Assembly: GCA_020055645.1 (NCBI GenBank)
Contig: CM034547.1
Location: 71,582,884-71,646,883 of the forward strand
DNA length: 64,000 nucleotides
From: Tomocerus qinae
Lineage: Eukaryota > Arthropoda > Collembola > Entomobryomorpha > Tomoceridae
Reading direction: 5' to 3'
The notes below the pieces were generated by a model. The model was not told the origin of the DNA. It made no database searches and saw only the letters and a program-made list of their open reading frames with translations. Shown here piece by piece: positions 1 to 10,883 of the stretch. Each line of letters starts with the position of its first letter. Positions within the stretch are counted from its first letter, which is position 1. Position numbers and translations under genes: made by a program.

Positions 1-583
1 GGATTGTTAGCGGGATAGTACATAATATTAAGTGCCGCTTCGACCAAATTTAAGATTTTATATTAAAGTAAATAAAACTGGAAAATATCTATTATAGGAC
101 GAAAATAAATCTATTTCGCATTTATATGCAAATAGATAGTTAAATTTATATTTTTCGAATTGCTTTCCATTATGATAGCCAACATTAATCAATTTTGATT
201 TTCTGTTGATTTTCATACTCAACATTAATAAAATTTGATTTTCTGTTGCTTTTCATAGTCATTATGATTAAATTTTGATTTTCTGTTGCTTTTCATAGTC
301 AACATTAATAAATTTTGATTTTCTGTTGCTTTTCATAGTCAACATTAATCTATTTTGATTTTCTGTTGAATTTTAATAGTCAATAATAATCTATTTTGAT
401 TTTCTGTTGATTTTAATAGTCAATATTAATCTATTTTGATTTTCTGTTGATTTTAATAGTCAATATTAATCTATTAATCAATACTAATCAAAATAAATGT
501 ATTTCTATTATTGTTCTAACAAAAAATGTGTACACGGTCCCCTTTGATCAGGCGAGCTTCTGTTACGGCTTACCGTAGGTTTT
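1..583 (-). mobile_element. HLE-A, Helentron-like non-autonomous element, cut by window edge
   Basis: Read on the minus strand, the 5' end lies at about 583 (cctacggtaagccgtaacag, then the gctcgcctgat word). It is followed by the GGGGACCGTGTACAC block, a 40-bp-period array (about 175-480) and the conserved AT-rich core up to base 1 (ggattgttagcgggatagta). The core matches HLE-C around 5690-5850 nearly base for base. The 3' microsatellite and hairpin would lie left of the window. No coding capacity. Confidence 0.8.
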
Positions 584-1369
584 CTAACTAAATTGAGCGG
601 AAAATGGGAATATCTAAAATTATGATTTACATAAAAGTGTTATAAATCTTCAAGACTTTTCAAAGTGTTATAAAATTCGATCGTAAATTCCAAAATCAAA
701 TTTCCAAATATTTTGCCATGTCAATGGATCCTATCTGGGGTATTGGTGCGGGCAGTGTCTTTAGCCCTATTATTTTAGGTGTGGAAAAAGAGGTCGGTCG
801 GGTGAACGCTCTGTGCATCTCATTCCAGAAGATAGTAAAATATTGTTTTAGATTTTATCGACTCTCGTAAATTTCCGGCGACATGGCGATGGCTCTACAC
901 AATTCACTTTTTTATACTAGGAGTATAAAAATTTATAGGTTGGAGCACTTTGTCCTATAAGATTAGGGGAAGGGGAGTGAGTGTGCTAAATGCAGAGAAG
1001 CGTCTCAGATGTTAAACTTCGGGATAAATATGCAATCAAGAAATCACACGACAGAGTGATCTCACATCAAACTCAAATTCGATCGAAGCATTTACTTTTG
1101 GACAGACAGGTAGTTCTTTATATTCCAAAGTCTAAGCAATAACCTACAGCAGATATTTCTCGGGGAAAAAATTGTGAAATTGAAATCTTTCTATCTAACC
1201 TAACCTAGATTTGAAACTTACCATACCTAAAATAAATAAGATCATTATTTTCATTCATTTCCAATTCCAACCGAAGATATAAGAATATGCAATAATATTT
1301 GCGTCAAGAATGCAAGTTATTACGGTTGCGTCGAAAAGGGGGACAAGTCGATTATGATATTAAATAGTA
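584..1369. other. No gene seen
   Basis: AT-rich sequence with no long open frame and no recognised repeat end. Mild GC enrichment around 720-830 (gtgcgggcag, ggtcggtcggg) is not backed by coding signal. Confidence 0.5.
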
Positions 1370-1892
1370 TAGTTTAAAAAAAATAGTAAAAAATAGTTTA
1401 ATTTAAATTTCGTGTTTAAATTTTTAATAAAATTCGGCGCCAAAGTATGAAATAGATTAGCAGCTGAAGATTGTTGTCACAAATTAAATAAGTGTCCGTC
1501 AATCAGAGTTGGATTCAACCAATGGGGGCACTAATCGTCCTTATTTGCCGATAGAGAAATTAATTGCATTTACATTGGCACATTAATATCAATTGTATGT
1601 AAATTGGCAATACCAAATACATTAATCTCTTTTTTATAACTTTCGGCGAACCTATGAAATAAATAGGATTAATTTGATTAATTAAGGGGTTAATTGGAAA
1701 TATTTCATAGACAATATAAAGTTTTAAAACTTATATTTTATTAAGTCTGTATTAAACTGACTAATTAATCGCTAAAATTTACCATTTTTACCATTAAATG
1801 CATTTTTACCATTAAGTGCATTTTTACCATTAAGTGCATTTTTACCACTGTGATGGTAAAAAAGCCTAAAAAGTGGTAAATTTTGTACACTG
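1370..1892 (-). mobile_element. hAT-like MITE, 'taccac' family, truncated copy
   Basis: The right end reads AAATTTTGTACACTG, the reverse complement of the left end of the more complete copy at 22894-23454. The body carries tandem taccattaagtgcattttt words and the segment ataactttcggcgaacctatgaaataaataggatt, which recurs at 16200, 18660 and 23080. The other terminus is missing here. No ORF. Family assignment rests on the CAGTGTAC end and the imperfect 8-bp duplication of the 22.9-kb copy. Confidence 0.6.
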
Positions 1893-2320
1893 TTCGTGGA
1901 GTCCCTCCTTAATTATATTTATCCTAGTACACAAAGTTACAATTACACTTTCTTAGAATCACGTTGGGATTTTAACGACAATGGGTGGTCGATTTCATTT
2001 CTGCGGGTTTAGGATTTGGCGTTAGCATAGGGTAACATATGTTAGTGTAGAGATTGTCGGTCGGGTGGTGGAGGTGGGGCAGATGCAATTTCACGCTGGC
2101 GGAACAACATTCCTCAGGGACATTCACGCTCTGCCACTTACCCACCTGTCAAGGGGCAGACAGAGACACCTTCATTTGCATTAAACATACCGCCACACTC
2201 GCACCAGGCATCACAAAGTTTAAGTAACAAACTCACCTAAATCAAATAACCAACATGTCTGAATGCATACAGGCATAAACAATTACAATCTGGCACTCTC
2301 GACTCGACCGACGGGGGAGA
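1893..2320. other. No gene seen
   Basis: Low-copy looking sequence with a G-rich patch around 2040-2090. I see no domain, splice structure or repeat terminus. Confidence 0.4.
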
Positions 2321-2324
2321 AACA

Positions 2325-3031
2325 TGAAAAAACCGAATTTTCCACTTTCTTTTAAAACTGATATAGTTAAGTGCATTTAAAATCAAACCGTCTGTAATGC
2401 TTCTGGTAACATCGATAAAAACCGAATTTTAATTTTCCTTCAAATAAAATTTGACAAAACCCAAAAATAACCGAATTTAAGGAGGTGTGAGGACTTTCAG
2501 CGAATATTGCTCAGAGAAATCGGCTAAACAGTAATGAAGTTTTCAGTTTCAGAATCAAATCTACCAAGATTTTTAAGACGACCATGAATGCCCGATTTTC
2601 GAAAATCATATTTTAAATCATCGAAAATTCAATTTGAAAATTTTGCTTTGGAGTAGGGATAGGATACATGTAAGAAACATATTTTGAATTTTTATTCACG
2701 CTTGCCAAAACAAATTCAAAAAAGGCGATTCGTGCTTGTCCTTATTTTCTTTCCTCTTTTTTATGGAATTTAGGTTACATTTTTTCCAGTTAACAAAATC
2801 CCGTAATCATTTTTCTCTGATTTTACATGGGAACTTTTTGGTAACGGTGGTAATTTTACTGAAATTCTGAAATTTTACTACGGGACGTGAGACAATAGCT
2901 ACCACCTACGATGCAAGAGCTCAGTGGCGTGCATCTATTGTTGTGCACCCGTAGTAAATTACCCGTTGGGATGTTAACCAAAGTCCCCACACGTCCTTAA
3001 GTTGTTTCAAAACAAAGTATGATAAAACTAA
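2325..3031. repeat. Left part of a 'ccgaattt' dispersed repeat split by HLE-B
   Basis: The word accgaattt recurs at about 2334, 2421 and 2470, and again immediately right of HLE-B at 10220 and 10265. Inverted copies lie at about 10715 and 10780. This suggests one older repeat into which HLE-B inserted. Confidence 0.4.
2874..2958. mobile_element. 85-bp MITE with TTTACTACGGG inverted ends
   Basis: TTTACTACGGG at 2874 is matched by CCCGTAGTAAA ending at 2958. An ATT direct repeat can be read just outside TTACTACGGG, compatible with a 3-bp duplication. A related half (gtcccgtagtaaa) occurs at about 55373-55385, next to a similar 'ctaccacc' core. No coding capacity. Confidence 0.5.
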
Positions 3032-3456
3032 AAACCTACGCCAGGCCGTAACAGAAACTCGCCTGAGTGAATAGGACCGTGTACACATGTTTGATAGAAT
3101 AATAGAAATAATTTTATTTTTTTTTGATATTTATAGGTTAATATTAAGTATCAAAATCAAAATAGATGATTGTTGACCATACAAATCAACAGAAAATAAA
3201 AATTTTGACTATCAAAATCAACAGAAACCCAAATTTGGTAAATGTTAAGTATCACAATAAACAAAAATTCAAAATTGATTAATAATGAGGATCAAAATCA
3301 AAATAAATTCAAAATTGACTAATATTAAATATCAAAATAAACAGAAAATCAAAATCATAATGAAATGTAATTCGAAAAATGTAAATTTGACTGTCAATTT
3401 GGATATAAGTTCGAAATAGATTTATTTCCGTCTTACAATAGATATTTTCCGGTTTA

Positions 3457-3796
3457 ATAGCCCCTTTTTTTATTCCCGATCCTATCCCAACTCCTATGTA
3501 CTACATGAGTGATTTTGGTGGGAACCGCGTCTCGGCTGTAGTCTATCCGAGACGGTAGTAGAAGGGTACAAGTGGTTTCCCATCAAGATGTAGTTCAAAC
3601 AAACCCTGATTGACCGTACTTGTAAGAAAGCTGCTGTGGGTTTGTTTGGTTAGGTTTGAACTACATCTTGATGGGAGACCACTTGTACCCTTCTACTACC
3701 GTTTCGGATAGATTACAGCCGAGACGCGGTTCCCACCAAAATCACTCATGTAGTACATAGGAGTTGGGATAGGATCGGGAATAAAAAAGGGGCTAT
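3457..3796. mobile_element. PIF/Harbinger-type foldback MITE, 340 bp
   Basis: It is almost a perfect palindrome. Arms of about 144 bp start ATAGCCCC and end GGGGCTAT, with a roughly 50-bp loop around 3605-3655. TTA flanks both sides (3454-3456 and 3797-3799). A 3-bp TWA duplication is the signature of PIF/Harbinger. Removing element plus one TTA restores the HLE core read in other copies (ccggttttactttatta type). No ORF. The high arm identity suggests recent activity. Confidence 0.8.
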
Positions 3797-4041
3797 TTAC
3801 TACATTATACAATCTTAAATTTTGGTAGAAGAGAAGTGAAATATTTTATACTATCTCGCTAACAATTTATAGGAAACACAATTGAACTTTTAATGTCCAT
3901 TTAATGCGAGGAGAAGCAATTGAGACAACAAAGTATAAACATGTTGACCTAGTTAGCTCCTGCACAAATACCTTACTGTACATACCACAACTTAGTAGTT
4001 AGACCTGTGTAGCTAGAATTTATCAGATATAACACAACACA

Positions 4042-4537
4042 ATGACGAAAAATCGAAATAAAACACAAACTAAAAAGGTAGTAAACAATAAATCGTAGTT
4101 AAGAACTAGTAACTTAGGAGAAATTGTAGAAAAATCAGCAAGCCCATTAACCAATTTAAGCATTGACGATAAGTTGTGTATACTTTTTGAAAAAATTATC
4201 AATCTTCCCGAAAGAATTGTGGAACTCGAAAACAAAGTGGAAAAGTTAACTATGGAAAATGAACGGTTTAAAAGAGAACTGGAGATTTAAAAGAAGGAGA
4301 AAAAATTTAAAGACTACAGTGCGTATATGTGGCCTACCCGAGGATGAAGACGAAGCAAAAGAAATAACCGAAACAAAAGAAATAACCGAAACAAAAGTTA
4401 TAACCCTTTGCCAAAACTTAGGACTGCCCAACGTTGACTTTGTCGAGATGAAGAGGATTGGAGAAAAATGAAAAAAGCCCAGACCAGTACTACTGCGGCT
4501 AACTCGAGCAAAAGAAAAACAAACTATTTGCAAATAA
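4042..4537 (+). pseudogene. LINE ORF1 protein, N-terminal and RRM-like part, broken
   Basis: The reading starts at ATG 4042 (MTKNRNKTQTKK) and has an early stop at 4096. It continues with a leucine-heptad segment (LPERIVELENKVEKL), a coiled coil as expected of L1-type ORF1p. It then shifts frame into LKTTVRICGLPEDEDEAKE and LGLPNVDFVEMKRIGEK, followed after another stop by KKPRPVLLRLTRAKEKQ. The order 'RICGLPE ... KRIG ... RPVLLRL' is the RRM-like core of non-LTR ORF1p, an RNA-binding chaperone. An EITETK tandem duplication sits in the middle. Stops and frameshifts mark it as dead. HLE-C interrupts it at about 4537; the C-terminal part resumes at 6136. Confidence 0.7.
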
Positions 4538-6135
4538 AAACCTACGGCAAGCCGTAACAGAAGCTCGCCTGAGTGAAGGGGACCGTGTACACAGTTATTA
4601 TATTAATAATAGAAACAGGTTTATTTTCATATTTATTGGTTAATATTGAGTATCAAAGTCAAAATGTATGAATGTTGACCATCAAAGTGAAGGGGACCGT
4701 GTACACAGTTATTCTATTAATAATAGAAACAGGTTTATTTTCATATTTATTGGTTAATATTGAGTATCAAAGTCAAAATGTATGAATGTTGACCATCAAA
4801 GTCAATAGAAAATCAAAGCAGATTAACGTTGACTATGAAAATCAACAGAAACTCAAAATAGATTAATCCTGACAATGAAAATCAACAGAAAATCAAAATT
4901 GATAATTGTTGACTATGAAAATCTATAGCAAATCAAAATAGATTAAGATTGACTATGAAAATCAACAGAAACTCAAAATTGATTAAGATTGACAATGAAA
5001 ATCAACAGAAAATCAAAATCGATGATTGTTGACTATGAAAATCAGCAGAAAATCAAAATAGATAATTGTTGACTATTAAAATCAACGGAAAATCAAAATA
5101 GATAATTGTTGACTATGAAAATCAACAGAAAATCAAAGTAAATTAATTGTTGACTATGAAAATCAACAGAAACACAAAATAGATTAAGATTGACAATGAA
5201 AATCAACACAAAATCATAATTGATAATTATTGACTATGAAAATCAACAGAAAATCAAAATAGATAATTGTTGACTATGAAAATGAACAGAAAATCAAAAT
5301 AGATAATTGTTGACTATGAAAATCAACAGAAAATCAAAATTTAATCATGTTGACTATGAAAAGCAACAGAAAGTCAAATTTTATTAATGTTGAGTATGAA
5401 AATCAACAGAAACACAAAATAGATTAAGATTGACAATGAAAATCAACACAAAATCATAATTGATAATTATTGACTATGAAAATCAACAGAAAATCAAAAT
5501 AGATAATTGTTGACTATGAAAATCAACAGAAAATCAAAATAGATAATTGTTGACTATGAAAATCAACAGAAAATCAAAATTTAATCATGTTGACTATGAA
5601 AAGCAACAGAAAATCAAATTTTATTAATGTTGAGTATGAAAATCAACAGAAAATCAAAATTGATTAATGTTGGCTATCATAATGGAAAGCAATTCGAAAA
5701 ATATAAATTTAACTATCTATTTGCATATAAATGCGAAATAGATTTATTTTCGTCCTATAATAGATATTTTCCAGTTTTATTTACTTTATTATAAAATCTT
5801 AAATTTGGTCGAAGCGGCACTTAATATTATGTACTATCCCGCTAACAATCCATAGGAAGCACATTTGAACTTTTAATGTCCATTTAATGTCACATTTTCA
5901 TTTTGAGTATCAAAATGAAGACAAAGTGAGCGCGCGTCATTTCAGCAACCTGTTAACCAATGTGGCCCATTTTCAATAGGCTTTGTCACAGATCCATAGG
6001 CAATGTTTTTGCCAAGTTTAGTTGAAATCCATCAATGTCTTCAAAAGTTATCGTGTAAACGGACGGACGCACGCACGGACGGACGCACGCACGGACGGAC
6101 TGTGCGATTCTATAAGCTGCCTTTTCAGGCGAGCT
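4538..6135 (+). mobile_element. HLE-C, long Helentron-like element inside LINE ORF1
   Basis: 5' end aaacctacggcaagccgtaac; 3' hairpin ending caggcgagct. It carries a roughly 114-bp head duplication: the block from agtgaaggggaccgtg to gaccatcaaagt at about 4573 recurs at about 4687. The 40-bp array (4800-5670) contains a higher-order 240-bp duplication, since bases from 5153 repeat 240 bp later with few changes. The microsatellite is (ggacggacgcac)n at 6060-6100. The LINE ORF continues directly on the far side, so the insertion is clean. Confidence 0.9.
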
Positions 6136-6372
6136 AAAAAACTGAAGAATGATGACAATTTTAAAAACGTGTACATCAACCCGGAACTAACCAAAGCAGA
6201 CGCGGCAAATGAAAAAATTATAAGGGATGTGGCCAGGGATGAAAAAAGTAGAAATAAAAATCTAGTGACGAGAATTACCAACGGAATCCTTACACCCCTA
6301 AATGGAATAACAGAAATGTACCGAGTATCCAAAGAAGGAAAAGTTCACAAAGTTGAAGACGGTAACCAATAA
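6136..6372 (+). pseudogene. LINE ORF1 protein, C-terminal part
   Basis: Reads KKLKNDDNFKNVYINPELTK, then ADAANEKIIRDVARDEKS, and ends at the stop at 6370-6372. The pattern 'kLk.....fk.VYI.pelTk' matches the C-terminal domain of ORF1 proteins and continues the segment that stops at 4537 before HLE-C. Any ATG within the HLE-C microsatellite that precedes it is not genuine. After the stop I find no ORF2. Confidence 0.65.
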
Positions 6373-7048
6373 AAATCATTATTCATTCAAATCAAAATGC
6401 TATTTTCACGCTTGTAACCAGGAGGGTAAAATGAAACTAACCACTATTTTTAAGATAAGTACCGCCATAAAACGTAATTATTAGTTTCCAACCAAAAGTT
6501 TTCAGTTAAAAGGCAGAATAACTGTGATGTAAATAAAATTTGTAATATATTTTAGGTAAGTTTGATAAAATTAGATGTCAAAATATGGAAGAAAAAAAAC
6601 CTTTTTTAGAGAACACACATACCATTTATGTCATTAATAGCAATGTAACACTTATTCTACATACCATAGATATTACTGAGTCTTAATTAGCTACTACATC
6701 AGCAAATAGTTGACACAATTATGTAGAACTCAAATTGACATAGATACTTAAATACAAGAAGAGAATTCAAACATCAGCAAAAAGTATGACGTAAGGAAAA
6801 AATGTAATACAAAAGCACAATCTTCGAATACACATGCATAAAAGAGGAATGGAGCCATGTAATCACAACTAGATATACATAAAAACATAGATATTATATG
6901 TACAGTAAAACAAATTAAGCAAACATTTGACACGCATATATAAAACTCTAATTGACATAAATAGCTAACTATAAGTAGAAAATTAAACGTCAACAATAAA
7001 AGTAACAAAAGCCAAAGATGTAACTGAAAGGCAAAATCGATAAATCTA

Positions 7049-9665
7049 ATTGAAGCCCAGCGTAGTAGAAGTGCCGATTTCAATTTTCTTTTTGGTTGTC
7101 AACGGAAATTAGAATTTTGATTACTGAAATATCCGAACGAATATAAAATATTTAGCCGACACGTGAATTGGCGGAAAGGTCAATCCAAATCCTTTCAAAT
7201 TGGCAACGAAATGGTTTTCAACGACCTTGTCTTGATTTGCCTTGTCCTCAGTGTGTTAAGCTAAAAGTATATTTTCAATTGTGCGTGAATATTGTCAATT
7301 ACTAAGCCAGCAATAATATGGAAAACGCTCCTGGTGCTGTCAAACCAAAGAAAACGCAGAAACACGAGAATTTGTGGCAACAAAACCGCTATAGGTATAA
7401 ATAGAAATAAATGTTACCCTATTCAATAAATAATGGTATCCTGATCGCACAACAATGCTATTACTAGTACTCTATCTCAGTATGCCTTATGCAAGATATT
7501 ATTTATTTAAATTTAGGTCAAGCTCATTTTAGACACAGATCTCAGACTCCTGTTGCAGAAAGAGAAGCAAACGATGTATTTTGTCGTCACAATTGTAGAG
7601 ACCAATTGTCAGATGTTGAGAAAAATCAAATTCTTCTGCGATTTAACCAAATGGGCAATCACGAAAAGCAGAACATTTATCTAAGAGGCTGTTTAAACTA
7701 CAGTGGAGGACAAAATCACTACGTCATACGATTAGAGGAAAGATTTGTTCTAGTATGCCAAAAATACTTTTTAGGAATTCATGGTATTCGGAGATCTAGG
7801 CTCAGGAAAAAGGTTATACAACTAATAAACGTTTCCAAAATAAATTTGGCAATGTTATTTGTCTCGTTGATTTTATAAAATTAAAACTGCATTGTAGGTA
7901 CTGAATTTTGAAGCTCCTATTCAAGATTTTAGGGGTAAAAATGGAACGCACAATCGAACTGAAGAAAGAATATTGAACATTGCTCGTCTCTATATAAATC
8001 GTTTGGAAACAAGAGAGTCACATTACTTTAGAAATTCAAATCGCAATAGAAAGTTCCTAGAAAGCAAAGCAACCTTGAAATCTCTCTACAATGCAATGAT
8101 ACAAGATCAAACTTACGATGTGGATGAAAATGATCTGAAATTATGGCAATTTAGAAAGATATTTAACACGGAATTCAATATAGGCATTGGTTTCCCAAGA
8201 AGTGATTTATGTGAAAGCTGCGAGATTTTCCACGCACAAATCAATGGGGCCGTAGCCATTGCAGATGTTCAAGAACACGAAAGACTAGCCATTGAACAAC
8301 AGGAACATTGGTTGAACTCGGAAATGTTTTACACAAGAATGAAAAAAGTAACAACTGATGAATACGACGAGAGTCACATCTTTATTTGCATGGACTATCA
8401 AAAGATTCTTCCGTACCCACTCACAAATACTAATAAGGAGTTTTTCCTCCGACAACTTTGGTTATATAACTTTGCAATTCACAACATTAAAACAGGACAG
8501 TCTTATATATTTGTCTACAGTGAGCATTTTGCTCATAAAGGCAGCTCAGAAGTTATAAGCTGCCTAAAATATTTCTTTGAAAATTTTATGGGTCCCGAGG
8601 TTCGAAATGTTCATTTGTTTGCCGACAATTCTGACGGCCAAAATAAAAATAGATTTCTGATTGCCTACCTCCAGTCCTTATGCCCATCACGATTCGAAAA
8701 CATTCATGTGGAATTCCCTATTCCAGGGCACTCACGAATGTCTGTTGACACTGATTTCGCTCAAATTGAAAAGCTTAAGAAGAAAGTAGACAAAATACTA
8801 TTTCCGTCCCAATGGGTGGACTTAATTCGGGCTGCTAATGTAAGCAAACCTTATACACTTGTTTACGTGAACCATCCGCTTACGGATGACCTAGCAGACG
8901 ACAGAACTCCAATTGCTCAAATTTATGACTTTAAAGTTGCTATCGAAGACATTCTGAAAAAAACTTGTGGAATAAATGAAATAAGAGGAGTTCATTTCAG
9001 TCATGCATTTAATAATACTAATCCGAGAGTTAGAAGACAAATGGAAGGACTGTGCATGGAAGAATGTAGTATTCTCAAAAGAAATGTTACCAATGATTTG
9101 CTTTGTGAAAGAATACGAAACTGCGGACTAGCCTACGACACATATCTTCCAATCTCTGAAGAAAAGTATGCGACTTGGAATACTTACTGAGTACATTTTA
9201 TCGTCCTCCTGAAAAAATCTTTTACGAAACTGTTTCTACAACTGTTTTAATGGAGCCTGGTGATGAGCAAATGGCAATCATAGATGAATTTGCTGATGCG
9301 GATCTCAATTTTGATTTCTTAAATTGATTAAGGATTAAATTTATCAGCTCATGTTAATGCCTATAATAAATAAATTAATTAGTTTAGCCATAGTCTGGTA
9401 CGATGCAAGTGATAGTTTCTATAGTTAGTAAATTGTAGTAAATTATCTTAGTAGTTAGTGTTCGAACTAAGCTTATAGTTACTTATATATATGATTTGAT
9501 AAAATGGCTATAGTATATAAATTTCATCACTTTCTTGTTTGTTTGTATCACGTGTCGGCTAAATTTAAATTTAAAATTCGGATGTTTTTGAAATTAAAAT
9601 TCTAATTTCCGTTGCTAACCAAAAAGAAATTTGAAATCGGCACTTCTACTACGCTGGGCTTCAAT
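7049..9665 (+). mobile_element. Near-complete DNA transposon, 2.6 kb, with long inverted ends
   Basis: Long terminal inverted repeats start ATTGAAGCCCAGCGTAGTAG at 7049 and end with the complement at 9665. Similarity continues about 120 bp inwards through tagccgacacgtga (about 7152) and tcacgtgtcggcta (about 9549). TA flanks both ends (7047-7048, 9666-9667); because the end itself reads AATT, a 4-bp AATT duplication is equally possible. It sits in the LINE 3' region. The transposase gene inside is spliced and nearly open. Superfamily is undecided. Confidence 0.8.
7517..9327 (+). CDS. Spliced DDE-type transposase (DUF7869-like), with 3' frameshift
   Basis: Likely catalyses excision and insertion of the surrounding transposon. 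Exons visible: about 7517-7812 (GQAHFRHRSQT to RSRLRKK) and 7898 onward (VLNFEAPIQDFRGKNG). They join in phase 0 across an 85-bp intron (aag|gttata to tgtag|gta). A possible first exon at 7318-7394 (MENAPGAVKPKKTQ) ends at ag|gtataa, but its phase does not match by my count. Counting from Met at 7973: CESC at 80-83 (zinc-type pair), Asp141 in CMDYQK, Asp218 in FADNSDGQNKN, and PGHS with Asp259/Asp261/Glu266 in DTDFAQIE, a plausible DDE/D triad. From memory this pattern fits arthropod transposon proteins annotated DUF7869; unverified. The frame stops at 9190, but an acidic tail (LSTFYRPPEKIFYE to FADADLNFDFLN) continues one frame over to 9327, indicating a one-base lesion. Confidence 0.75.
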
Positions 9666-10216
9666 TATAAAATTACATAAATTGTATTTTTATAGGCAAA
9701 ATTACTAACCAACACACGTAGCAACATTAAAAGAACCATGTAATGACAAATAGATGTACATATAACAAATAAACCTAAGACCTGTAAGAATGTAAAAATA
9801 TATACTACTATAATAAGAATAACACTAGCCCATTAGCTATACTAAATGTCCTATTATTATTATAACATTAATTAATTTACTCAAATAACTTTGTAACGCA
9901 TTCTAAAAAAAATTGTAAAACACACTTCCCTGGCTCCATGGGCAAAAAGCCCGAGAGGAGCGACACCCCCCTTAAATAAAAATGAAAAAAAAATAAATGT
10001 CCATTTAATGCCAATTTTTCATCAAAATGAAGACAAAGTGAGCGCGCGGTATCTCAGCAACCTATGCACCAATGTAGCCTATTTTCAATAGGCTTTGTTA
10101 CAGATCTATAGGCAATGTTTTTGGCAAGTTTGATCAAAATCCGTCTATGTGTTCGAAAGTTATCGTGTTCACAGACGGACTGTGCGATTCTATAAGCTGC
10201 CTTGTTCACGCGAGCT

Positions 10217-10800
10217 AAAAACCGAATTTTCGGTTGTTTTATGACGAAATATGGTAAAACTTGAAAACCGAAATTTAGGTGATTTCCGAACAACAGAAAA
10301 GTCGGGTTTTTCAGATTTTACCATCTTTTGTCATTACCATATAAGTACTAAAAGTAAATAATACTACCTATAAGTTTTCCTTTATATACCTGTAAACAAG
10401 CACGTATCCAGGAATTTGATCTAGGGGGGGCCCACCAAAATATATTGATAAATTCAAGTCATATTTGCGCGAAGCGCGAAAATTTTTTGGATTTTTCACC
10501 ATTTTTGACAAAAAGATTGCCTTTTTCTGGATACTTAGGAGGGGCCCGGACCCCCCCGGCCCTCCCTCTGGATACGTGCTTGCCTGTAAACGTAATAACA
10601 GCACCAATTACCTTCTCTTCTTAGGAAGGAAGCTGTTTTCATTAAACAGATGTTAAATAAATTAAACAAACTGAAACAGTTTTTCCTGGTTTAACCATAT
10701 TTCGTTATAAACAACCGAATATCGGGTTATTTCAATTTTTATCGTACTTTGTTCGGAAACCACTGCAAATTCGGTTTTTTCAATCGTCTTTTTCAACATA
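10217..10800. repeat. Inverted 'ccgaattt' repeat, right part, hosting a hAT MITE
   Basis: The segment cggttgttttatgacgaaat at 10232 is matched in inverted orientation at about 10690-10720 (ccatatttcgttataaacaaccg). A second pair surrounds gatttccgaacaacag (about 10280) and gttcggaaaccactg (10750). It appears to be the right part of the repeat interrupted by HLE-B. No coding capacity. Confidence 0.5.
10397..10582. mobile_element. hAT-type MITE, 186 bp, CAAGCACGTATCCAG ends
   Basis: Inverted ends CAAGCACGTATCCAG and CTGGATACGTGCTTG are flanked by a perfect 8-bp duplication, CCTGTAAA (10389-10396 and 10583-10590). Subterminal G and C runs (aggggggg, ggaccccccc) lie inside, and a gcgcgaagcgcg palindrome sits near the middle. 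An 8-bp duplication points to hAT. A left-end fragment recurs at 11992-12022 and a right-end fragment at about 39434-39450. Confidence 0.85.
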
Positions 10801-10883
10801 TTTACGGTAAACTTGCAAATTTGATTATGCTTAGTTAAAATACGACTATTCCTACGACCCCGTCGCAAGAGTAATGTAGCCAG

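Larger units (their letters stand above)
3908..9996 (+). mobile_element. LINE-derived element with ORF1 but no ORF2 (half-LINE), carrying two nested insertions
   Basis: Flanked by a perfect 15-bp direct repeat, ATGTCCATTTAATGC, at 3893-3907 and 9997-10011. The repeat lies inside HLE-B, so both ends are fixed. The 3' end is an A-rich tail (aaaatgaaaaaaaaataa). With HLE-C (about 1.6 kb) and the DNA transposon (about 2.6 kb) removed, about 1.9 kb remains. It comprises a short 5' leader, an ORF1 relic, and a 3' region built of diverged copies of a roughly 190-bp unit (6600-7045 and 9670-9790). I see no reverse transcriptase or endonuclease. Confidence 0.75.
3032..10216 (+). mobile_element. HLE-B, Helentron-like element hosting two other insertions
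   Basis: The 5' terminus aaacctacgccaggccgtaac is at 3032. A degenerate 40-bp array runs about 3110-3360. The core resumes after a MITE (3457-3796), breaks at the LINE (3908-9996), and resumes at ccaatttttcatcaaaatgaag. It then runs through the tgagcgcgcggtatctcagc block to the hairpin end cgcgagct at 10216. About 760 bp is element sequence; the rest is nested. Its (GGAC)n tract is very short (cagacggactg). Confidence 0.85.

Noticed and set aside
3457-3796. Assembly artefact (inverted misjoin) as cause of the large palindrome
   Set aside because: A TTA duplication and restoration of the HLE core on removal fit a real MITE. Other foldbacks without duplications (27579-29385, 52389-52863) are less certain in this respect.
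6022-6135. N-terminus of the 116-codon frame (ARTDARTDG repeat)
   Set aside because: Translation of the HLE-C microsatellite; only the downstream part (from 6136) is LINE ORF1 sequence.
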